Assembly: GCA_937967805.1 (NCBI GenBank)
Contig: CALBTC010000263.1
Span: 1-20,586, forward strand
Length of the DNA stretch: 20,586 nt
Origin: an uncultured Anaerolineaceae bacterium
GTDB lineage: Bacteria; Chloroflexota; Anaerolineae; Promineifilales; Promineifilaceae
Reading direction: 5' to 3'
The notes under the pieces were generated by a model. It was given only the letters and a program-made list of their open reading frames with translations, ran no database searches and had not been told where the DNA came from. The translations under genes were made by a program, and so were the position numbers. Shown in pieces: positions 7,899 through 13,601 of this stretch. Position 1 is the stretch's first letter. Each line of letters begins with the position of its first letter.

Positions 7899-8885
7899 AT
7901 GGCAAATGTTTTTGTGACCCAGCACATCGGCGATGGAGGCATACAGAAATTGCGCCAGGCCGGGCACGCGGTGACCTATCGTGATGAAACTGAGCCGATC
8001 ACGCAGGATGAGTTGCACACGGCCGTTCTCAGTGCCGAAGGCCTGGTGTGCCTGCTGACGGATCGGGTGGATACGGCCGTTCTCGATGCCGCCGCCAACC
8101 TAAAAATGATCGCCAACGTGGCCGTGGGCTACGACAATATCGATTTGGCCGCCGCCACCGAGCGCGGCATTCTGGTCAGCAACACGCCCGATGTGCTCAC
8201 CGAAACCACCGCCGACCACGCCTTTGCCCTGCTGCTGGCCGTGGCTCGCCGCATCCCGGAGGCAGATGCGTTTATGCGCGCCGGCAAATACGAAAAGTTT
8301 GAGATGTTTCCGCCGCTGCTGGGGTTGGACGTGTACGGCAAAACGTTGGGCATCGTGGGCCTGGGGCGAATTGGCACGGCCGTTGCCCGACGCGGCGCAT
8401 TGGGCTTTGGCATGAAGGTGTTGTACACGGCCAACAGCAGGAAGACTGCCGTTGAAAAAGAACTGGGCGCTGAACGGGCAAGCCTGCTGGAACTACTGGG
8501 CCAAAGCGACTTTGTCAGCATCAACGTACCGCTCACGGCGCAAACGCGCCACCTGTTTACTCTGGACACGCTGCGCCAGATGAAGCCCAGCGCCTGCCTC
8601 ATCAACACCGCCCGCGGCCCCATCGTTAAGGAAGATGATCTGCTGACGGCGCTGCGCGAAGGCATCATCTGGGGCGCGGCGCTGGACGTGTTCGAGGCGG
8701 AACCGGAGATGACGCCGGGCCTGGCGCAGCGTCACGAGCGGCTGGTCGTCGCGCCCCATTTGGGCAGCGCCACCGGTGAAACAAGGCAGAAAATGGTGGA
8801 TACGGCCGTCAATAACTTACTGGCCGGACTTGCCGGCAAAAAACCGCCAAACGTCCTGAACGCAGAACTTGTGAACCAGGCATGA
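7899..8885 (+). CDS. D-2-hydroxyacid dehydrogenase, glyoxylate/hydroxypyruvate reductase type
   Basis: It is predicted to reduce a 2-oxoacid such as glyoxylate or hydroxypyruvate to the D-2-hydroxyacid using NAD(P)H in the cytosol. The 328 residues fit the family. Substrate-domain markers are ANVAVGYDNIDL and GILVSNTPDVLTETTADHAF. The Rossmann motif GLGRIG is at residues 154-159. The catalytic triad is visible: Arg239 in NTARGPIV, Glu268 in DVFEAEP and His287 in APHLGSAT. The exact substrate cannot be read from sequence; the GyaR-like N-terminus favours glyoxylate. The ATG at 7899 is preferred over the GTG/ATG-type frame opening at 7827, because 7827-7898 is the inverted repeat; AGGA at 7887-7890 is the binding site. 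The stop overlaps the next start by 4 bases (ATGA), which implies translational coupling. Confidence 0.93.
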   Translation: MANVFVTQHIGDGGIQKLRQAGHAVTYRDETEPITQDELHTAVLSAEGLVCLLTDRVDTAVLDAAANLKMIANVAVGYDNIDLAAATERGILVSNTPDVLTETTADHAFALLLAVARRIPEADAFMRAGKYEKFEMFPPLLGLDVYGKTLGIVGLGRIGTAVARRGALGFGMKVLYTANSRKTAVEKELGAERASLLELLGQSDFVSINVPLTAQTRHLFTLDTLRQMKPSACLINTARGPIVKEDDLLTALREGIIWGAALDVFEAEPEMTPGLAQRHERLVVAPHLGSATGETRQKMVDTAVNNLLAGLAGKKPPNVLNAELVNQA

Positions 8886-9340
8886 GCCTGAAGTATCGGT
8901 TACTCTACCTGCTGGCCCGCTGCTACTGGCGCATTTTTCAGCCGCTGACGCTGGGCGTTAAGGTAATGCTTATTGAAAATGAAGCGATCTGGCTGGTGCA
9001 GCACAGCTACCAGCCGGGCTGGTTTTTGCCCGGCGGTGGGGTGAAGCGGAATGAACTGTTGGAAACGGCCGTGCGCCGCGAAGCCAATGAAGAGCTGGGT
9101 GCAAATTTGGGCGATGTGCATTTATTTGGCGTATACAGCAACGCCAGTCAGCACAACAATGATCACGTCGTCGTATTTGCCTGCCATGATTTTACGGTTG
9201 GTCAGGCAGACAAAGGCGAGATTCGGGCGGTGCAGCAGTTCCCGCTGCGGAAGCTTCCGCCAGACGTCTCGCGCGGCACCCGCCGCCGCATCGAGGAATA
9301 TTTAGCCGGCAGGTCCAAAGCTGAAGTTGGTATTTGGTAG
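8882..9340 (+). CDS. NUDIX hydrolase
   Basis: A cytosolic pyrophosphohydrolase of nucleoside-diphosphate-linked compounds; the substrate is unknown. The 152 residues contain a textbook Nudix box at residues 52-74: G-x5-E-x7-R-E-A-x-E-E-x-G, reading GGVKRNELLETAVRREANEE and then LGA. The metal-binding Glu residues are 67, 70 and 71. The preceding PGWFLPGGG and following HNNDHVVVFACHDF fit the fold. The N-terminal 20 residues are hydrophobic and aromatic (LLYLLARCYWRIF), possibly a peripheral helix; a signal peptide is unlikely. The gene overlaps the dehydrogenase stop by four bases, so the two are probably co-expressed. A 15-bp inverted repeat follows. Confidence 0.93.
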   Translation: MSLKYRLLYLLARCYWRIFQPLTLGVKVMLIENEAIWLVQHSYQPGWFLPGGGVKRNELLETAVRREANEELGANLGDVHLFGVYSNASQHNNDHVVVFACHDFTVGQADKGEIRAVQQFPLRKLPPDVSRGTRRRIEEYLAGRSKAEVGIW

Positions 9341-9345
9341 GTTCA

Positions 9346-9406
9346 AGGAGTGGCAGTCCTAATTAAAAAACGTTGTTGCAAGTATGAGGTCAGGACTGCC
9401 ACTCCT
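9346..9406. repeat. Perfect 15-bp inverted repeat between the NUDIX gene and xseB
   Basis: AGGAGTGGCAGTCCT (9346-9360) and its exact reverse complement (9392-9406) flank a 31-base loop. The 3' arm ends 7 bases before the xseB ribosome binding site (GGAG 9414-9417). No U run follows, so it is not a standard terminator. It looks like a dispersed palindromic element. Confidence 0.8.
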
Positions 9407-9423
9407 GGCGCACGGAGCAAAAA

Positions 9424-9645
9424 ATGAGCGAAGAAGCTGAAAAATTATCGTTTGAAGATGCGTTAGCTGAGCTGGAAAAAATTGTGGCCCAGCTAGAGTC
9501 GGGGGATTTAACATTGGAGGCGTCGCTGGATTTGTTTGAGAAGGGCCAAAAGCTGGCCCAGCAATGTAACGTGCAGTTGGAAACGGCCGCATTGCGCATC
9601 GAACAGCTCACCAGCGACGGCGAGATCGTGGAGCCAGACCTTTAG
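9424..9645 (+). CDS. xseB: Exodeoxyribonuclease VII small subunit
   Basis: XseB is a small helical subunit that binds the long helices of XseA and is needed for ExoVII stability. The 73 residues match the family: LSFEDALAELEKIVAQLESG, then LTLEASLDLFEKGQKLAQQC, then LETAALRIEQL. The ATG has GGAG at 9414-9417, six bases ahead. It is the last gene of the cluster that begins at 6094; the ftsY promoter begins 4 bases after its stop. Confidence 0.96.
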   Translation: MSEEAEKLSFEDALAELEKIVAQLESGDLTLEASLDLFEKGQKLAQQCNVQLETAALRIEQLTSDGEIVEPDL

Positions 9646-9649
9646 CCAA

Positions 9650-9678
9650 TTGTCAGCCCCTAAAACAATCGTTATACT
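9650..9678 (+). promoter_or_regulatory. Sigma70-like promoter of ftsY
   Basis: TTGTCA (9650-9655) and TATACT (9673-9678) with exactly 17 bases between them. The predicted leader to the TTG start at 9818 is about 130 bases and contains the inverted repeat at 9691-9770. Confidence 0.7.
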
Positions 9679-9690
9679 CCTTTTAAGAAT

Positions 9691-9770
9691 GGAACGCTGA
9701 TTTGCCTGATTTACCTACACGCAACGCGCTCGCTGTACGACATCAGGGGGATCATGGAGATCAGCGTTCT
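9691..9770. repeat. Second GAACGCTGAT inverted-repeat element
   Basis: GAACGCTGAT (9692-9701) pairs with ATCAGCGTTC (9760-9769), and an inner pair CCTGAT (9705-9710) / ATCAGG (9742-9747) continues the stem. It shares the ACGCTGAT core and the ATGGAACGCTGAT left edge with the element at 7808. It lies in the predicted ftsY leader. No T run follows the stem directly. Confidence 0.75.
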
Positions 9771-9817
9771 ATTTTCTTTGCACAACGCACAATTGAACTA
9801 TTGAAAAGGAACAAAAT

Positions 9818-10720
9818 TTGTTTAAAAGTATACGCGATTCATTAAGCCGCACCCGTAACAACGTTTTTGGCCAAATTGCCTCCGTGCTGGGTGCGGGCGA
9901 CATTACCGAAGAAACCTGGGAAGATTTGGAAGCGCTCCTGGTGCAGGCCGATGTCGGCGTGCCCACGACGCTGGCCGTTGTAGAAGCACTGCAAGAGCGG
10001 GTGAAAAATGAAGGGCTGTATCGGGCCGATCAGCTCACCGAGGCCCTTCGCGAAGAGCTGCGCAGCGTGCTAACAGATCCGCCGCCGTTTGAAATGGAAG
10101 CGCCGCGCCAACTGACTGTGGTGATGATCGTAGGCGTCAATGGCTCGGGCAAGACAACCACCATCGGCAAGCTGTCTCAACGTTATAGGGACAAAGGGCG
10201 CAAAGTTATCCTGGCCGCCGCGGACACTTTCCGCGCCGCGGCCATCGATCAGCTTAAAATTTGGGGCGAGCGGGCCAACGTGCCCGTCATTTCCGGGCAG
10301 CCGAACGGTGATCCTGGTGCCGTGGCGTATGACGGCATTCGTGCTGCCCGCGCCCGCGGTTTCGATATGCTCATTATTGATACGGCCGGTCGCCTGCACA
10401 CCAAGTTCAACCTGATGCGCGAGCTGGAAAAAGTGTATGGCGTCTGTAAAAAGAGCGTGCACGCTGCGCCGCACGAGGTGCTGCTCGTTTTAGACGCGCC
10501 CACCGGACAAAATGCTCTCGTCCAGGCACAAAAGTTTAAAGAGTCAGTGCACGTTACTGGCGTCATTCTCACCAAGTTAGACAGCACGGCCAAGGGAGGC
10601 ATGGTATTCGCTATTTACCGCGAGCTGGGACTGCCGGTACGCTTCATCGGTACCGGGGAACGCATTGAAGATTTAGCGCCATTTGACCCTGATCAATTTA
10701 TTAATGGCCTGTTTGAGTAG
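9818..10720 (+). CDS. ftsY: Signal recognition particle receptor FtsY
   Basis: FtsY is the membrane-associated GTPase that docks SRP-ribosome complexes at the Sec translocon. The 300 residues contain only the N and G domains; the acidic A domain of E. coli FtsY is absent, as in many bacteria. The N domain reads FGQIASVLGAGDITEETWEDLEALLVQADV. G motifs are G1 GVNGSGKTTT (106-115, Lys112), DTFRAAAIDQL, DTAGRLHTK and TKLDSTAKGG. The start is TTG at 9818, seven bases after AAAGGA; no ATG lies near it. The N-terminus LFKSIRDSLSRTRNNV is an amphipathic basic helix of the kind that binds membrane lipid. It has its own promoter and is followed by a short hairpin before prfB. Confidence 0.97.
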   Translation: MFKSIRDSLSRTRNNVFGQIASVLGAGDITEETWEDLEALLVQADVGVPTTLAVVEALQERVKNEGLYRADQLTEALREELRSVLTDPPPFEMEAPRQLTVVMIVGVNGSGKTTTIGKLSQRYRDKGRKVILAAADTFRAAAIDQLKIWGERANVPVISGQPNGDPGAVAYDGIRAARARGFDMLIIDTAGRLHTKFNLMRELEKVYGVCKKSVHAAPHEVLLVLDAPTGQNALVQAQKFKESVHVTGVILTKLDSTAKGGMVFAIYRELGLPVRFIGTGERIEDLAPFDPDQFINGLFE

Positions 10721-10730
10721 AGCTATATGT

Positions 10731-10756
10731 GTCACTCCCGCGTAGGCGGGAATGAC
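10731..10756. repeat. REP-like hairpin GTCACTCCCGC / GCGGGAATGAC
   Basis: Two 11-base arms with one G-U-compatible mismatch surround a GTAG loop, 11 bases after the ftsY stop. No U run follows. The sequence resembles the widespread GTCATTCCCGC-type extragenic palindromes of bacteria; it may protect the ftsY 3' end. Confidence 0.7.
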
Positions 10757-10835
10757 AGGCAGAAATGATGGTAAATTCAGAATTCGGGATCGTTTCGGGA
10801 TCGCTGTAAATGCATAATAAAGGAAGAAATTTGAA

Positions 10836-11940
10836 ATGGATGAATTAGCCGAAAGATTAACCAATTTACAACAAACCGTAAACTTGCTCCGGAGGCGTCT
10901 TTGACGTACCGGCTAAAGCGTTAAAAGTTGCCCAACTGGAAGAGGTCGCCGCTGCGCCGGGCTTTTGGGACGATTCCACTGCTGCCCAGGCCAAGATGCG
11001 AGAATTAAACAAGCTGCGCGACCAGGTCACTGTGTGGGAAGAATTAAGCCGTCGCCTAGCGGATGCCACAGAATTGGCATCGCTTGGTGATGAAGATTTG
11101 CTGGCTGAGCTTTCCAGAGAAACAGAGCTTTTAGAAGCTCAGATTGCCAAACTGGAGTTCGAGACGCTTTTTTCTGGCCAATATGATGACGAAGATTGCA
11201 TTCTGGCGATTCATGCCGGGGCCGGCGGCACCGAGGCGCAGGATTGGGCGCAGATGCTGGAGCGTATGTTCATGCGCTGGGCCGATTCGCATGGTATGGT
11301 GGTTGATATCATTGATGAGAGTCCGGGTGATGAGGCGGGTATTAAAAGCGTGATGATGGCGGTGAAAGGTAGCTATGCTTACGGCCGTCTCCAATCAGAA
11401 CGTGGCGTGCATCGCCTGGTGCGCATCTCGCCCTACGACTCATCCAGCCGCCGCCACACTTCATTTGCCAAAGTAGAAGCGTGGCCCGATGTGGCGGAGG
11501 ATATCGAGATTGAGATCGATGAGAATGATCTGCGCATCGACCGGTTTAAAGCGAGTGGCGCCGGGGGCCAGCATGTGCAGAAGAATGAAACGGCCGTGCG
11601 CATCACCCACATTCCTACCGGCATCGTCGTTTCTTGCCAGAACCAACGCTCCCTCACGCAAAACCGGGAAGTAGCCATGAAAATCCTGAAGGCGCAGTTG
11701 TTTGATCTGGAGCAGCGCAAGCAAGAAGCGGAGATGGCCGCGCTGAAAGGTGAAGACGTGGATGCCGGCTGGGGCAGCCAGATTCGCTCCTACGTGCTGC
11801 ATCCCTACAAAATGGTGAAAGACCATCGCACCAATTATGAAGTTGGTAATGCCCAGGCAGTGCTGGACGGCCGTTTAGACGATTTTATGGAAGCATACTT
11901 AAAACAGAAGGTGGGCCAAACCGAAGAACCCACCCCTTAG
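10836..11940 (+). CDS. prfB: Peptide chain release factor 2, with +1 programmed frameshift
   Basis: RF2 recognises UAA and UGA in the ribosomal A site and triggers peptide release. Translation starts at ATG 10836 (AAGGAAG at 10820-10826), reads 22 codons and meets TGA at 10902. A +1 slip at CTT continues in the frame beginning GAC 10903. The joined product is 367 residues. The second segment shows all RF2 marks: the helical domain APGFWDD, then AGAGGTEAQDWAQMLERM, GIKSVMM, the GGQ motif at 243-245 (catalytic loop), ITHIPTGIVVSCQNQRS and WGSQIRSYVLHPYKMVKDHR. The codon-recognition tripeptide is SPY at 198-200 instead of the common SPF; its 45-residue distance to GGQ equals that of E. coli. Low RF2 levels raise frameshifting, so the gene is autoregulated. 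Confidence 0.96.
10891..10905 (+). promoter_or_regulatory. RF2 autoregulatory frameshift site
   Basis: GGAGG (10891-10895) acts as an internal anti-SD-binding stimulator, three bases before the slippery CTT (10899-10901), with the in-frame TGA at 10902-10904 followed by C. This is the same layout as the E. coli AGGGGG-TAT-CTT-TGA-C site. Confidence 0.93.
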
Positions 11941-11949
11941 TGCAAAATG

Positions 11950-12002
11950 TGCCACGGAGAACGAACAGATCAATATCAAAAATCTCTGTGCTCTCTGTGG
12001 CA
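11950..12002. repeat. Inverted repeat TGCCACGGAGA / TCTCTGTGGCA
   Basis: The arms 11950-11960 and 11992-12002 pair over 11 bases with one G-U. It starts ten bases after the prfB stop and fills the gap before the next gene's ribosome binding site. No T run is adjacent. It resembles the CCACAGAG-type dispersed repeats seen in several bacterial genomes. Confidence 0.6.
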
Positions 12003-12032
12003 AATCATTTTTCTTGTAATGGAGGCAGACAA

Positions 12033-13295
12033 ATGGCAGACGAACGTAAAAAACCGCAATCAGGCAGACACCGCACGGGCAGCTCTATTGGCGCTGCGGT
12101 ACGCCGGGCATCCTTAAAAAGACGGGTACGGCCGTCTGCCAGAGCCAGGGCGCGCAAAGAAGCGATTAACAAACGTCCCATGCCCAAACCGCCGGCGCGT
12201 CGACCGGTGAAGCGCACGTCGGCCAAAGCGTCAGTTTCACCTGAACTGGCTGCCCAAATCAGCCGCGTTCAAGATAAATTTGAGCGATTAGAAGCCCAGG
12301 CTCAGTTGGAAGATATTTTTTCGGCCGTGGGCGAGATTGATAACAAGCTGACCAAGCTGCCCTTTGATTTGGAAGCGCTGCGCGACCGGGGCTACGTCCA
12401 TTCGGGCCAGTTGGAAGATAAGCTGGAAGCATTGGATGATAAGTGGGACGAAGTCCGTCCGCGCGTGGAAAAAGCGCTGGCAGAGCAGGTGGAGCGGCTC
12501 GACCGCGAGCTGGACCAAACGGAGCGCCAGGTCAATCGGCTGGGCAACGCCAATGCGGCGCTGGTGAAAACGGTGGATTCGGCCGTGGACAGCCTGGGCA
12601 GCCGCATCACCGCCGCCCGCCGAGCCCTGGACGGCCTTTATGACGGCATTCAGAGCGAGCTGTACAAAATTGAATATTCATTGGGGCAGGTGGGTAAAAT
12701 GCTGGACCTGATGGCCGGTTCGCAAGAGATTCGCTTACAGGAGGCCGAGGGGCCGCTTTTGGCAGTAAAAGCCGAGTGGCACCAGGATGGTGAAGAAGGG
12801 CCGAAAGGCTATCTCTTCCTCACTGACCAACGCCTGTTATTCGAGCAGCGCGAGGAGGTTGTGACTAAGAAGCGGTTTGGCCTCTTCAAGGCGGAGTCGG
12901 AGATGGTGCAAAAGCTGCACATTGCGGTGCAGGTGCACGAAATTGATCAAATTGTGCACAAAGAAGAAGGTGGCTTCCTGGGCATGGGTAAAGACGATAT
13001 TTTGGAACTGGTCTTTGCCGCCTCCGCCCCGCTTTCCCGCGCTCGTTTTCATTTGGATGGGCAGGATTCGGAAGATTGGGCAGCGATGATCAACCGCGTT
13101 CAGTCAGGCGAAATTGATGGCGACCGTTCAGATGAATATTTGGAGGAGCTGGAAGCAGCCCAGATCACCAGCGCAAGCTTCCCGGCACAATGTCCAAGCT
13201 GCTACGCGGCCATTCCCCAGCAGCCGCGTGGCGTAACCAGTTACACCTGTGAATTTTGCGGGGCAGCGGTGCAGCCGCTGAGTGGAGAAGCATAA
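12033..13295 (+). CDS. Uncharacterised protein: basic N-terminus, coiled coil, PH/GRAM-like domain, C-terminal zinc ribbon
   Basis: I do not recognise a named family; function unknown. Of its 420 residues, 1-70 are very basic (RRASLKRRVRPSARARARKE), typical of nucleic-acid or acidic-membrane contact. Residues about 75-215 are heptad-rich and probably form a coiled coil. Residues about 232-350 resemble a bacterial PH/GRAM fold (GPLLAVKAEW, GYLFLTDQRLLFEQ, IDQIVHKEEGGFLGMGKDDI). The C-terminus has CPSC (387-390) and CEFC (406-409), a zinc ribbon with a 15-residue spacer. No membrane helix is visible. ATG 12033 is chosen because GGAGG (12021-12025) lies seven bases ahead; the longer frame back to 11940 runs through the inverted repeat. 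It sits between prfB and the rpoC promoter. Confidence 0.85.
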   Translation: MADERKKPQSGRHRTGSSIGAAVRRASLKRRVRPSARARARKEAINKRPMPKPPARRPVKRTSAKASVSPELAAQISRVQDKFERLEAQAQLEDIFSAVGEIDNKLTKLPFDLEALRDRGYVHSGQLEDKLEALDDKWDEVRPRVEKALAEQVERLDRELDQTERQVNRLGNANAALVKTVDSAVDSLGSRITAARRALDGLYDGIQSELYKIEYSLGQVGKMLDLMAGSQEIRLQEAEGPLLAVKAEWHQDGEEGPKGYLFLTDQRLLFEQREEVVTKKRFGLFKAESEMVQKLHIAVQVHEIDQIVHKEEGGFLGMGKDDILELVFAASAPLSRARFHLDGQDSEDWAAMINRVQSGEIDGDRSDEYLEELEAAQITSASFPAQCPSCYAAIPQQPRGVTSYTCEFCGAAVQPLSGEA

Positions 13296-13320
13296 TCAGC
13301 TAATCGCGAAAAATTGGGAC

Positions 13321-13349
13321 TTGCCAGAAACGGCCGTTTTTACTATACT
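13321..13349 (+). promoter_or_regulatory. Upstream candidate promoter (P1) in the rpoC leader region
   Basis: TTGCCA (13321-13326) and TATACT (13344-13349) have 17 bases between them. One copy of the octamer ACGGCCGT (13330-13337) lies in the spacer. Confidence 0.5.
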
Positions 13350-13390
13350 CTAAGGCTTGCACATGCTTATGTAACTCTTATGTAAGAGCG

Positions 13391-13418
13391 TTGACATATT
13401 GACGGGTACCGATATAAT
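13391..13418 (+). promoter_or_regulatory. Strong consensus promoter (P2) of rpoC
   Basis: A perfect TTGACA (13391-13396) and a perfect TATAAT (13413-13418) are separated by 16 bases. The expected start is near 13425, giving a leader of about 175 bases before the rpoC start. This is the best promoter in the window. Confidence 0.85.
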
Positions 13419-13453
13419 CGCCACACATAAAGTAAAAATTGCCACGACGTTTT

Positions 13454-13490
13454 AAGAGCGTTGGTCCTGATCAGACCATACGCTCTTTTT
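13454..13490 (+). terminator. Terminator-like hairpin in the rpoC leader (possible attenuator)
   Basis: AAGAGCGT (13454-13461) pairs with ACGCTCTT (13480-13487) and TGGTC (13462-13466) pairs with GACCA (13474-13478), around a 7-base loop with one bulged T. Five T close the structure (13486-13490). It lies about 30 bases after the expected P2 start and over 100 bases before rpoC. Confidence 0.7.
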
Positions 13491-13601
13491 CCGTGTTTAC
13501 GGAAAACATTTTAGACAGCATTATTTAAGCTCGTGCGCATGATGTAATGCAAAGTATTTTTATTTAGGGTTGGAGCTTTATTCTATTTGGGAGGTCACCT
13601 G

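Larger units (their letters stand above)
13296..13601 (+). other. Gene-free rpoC upstream region (306 bases)
   Basis: It holds two tandem promoters (13321-13349 and 13391-13418), a direct repeat TAAGAGCGTTG (13383 and 13453), the terminator-like hairpin, a small CCGT-GTTT-ACGG stem (13491-13502) and an AT-rich stretch up to the rpoC ribosome binding site GGGAGGT (13589-13595). I see no ORF and no tRNA. No rpoB remnant is present. Confidence 0.8.

Noticed and set aside
10784..10818. A CATAAT box before prfB considered as a promoter
   Set aside because: No acceptable -35 hexamer lies 16-18 bases upstream; prfB may be transcribed from the ftsY promoter or an unrecognised one.
11940..12032. In-frame extension of the PH/zinc-ribbon protein back to 11940
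   Set aside because: It translates an inverted repeat and overlaps the prfB stop; the ATG at 12033 has a good GGAGG site.
13296..13601. A tRNA or riboswitch in the rpoC upstream region
   Set aside because: No cloverleaf, TTCGA loop or known aptamer core could be traced; only promoters and hairpins are visible.
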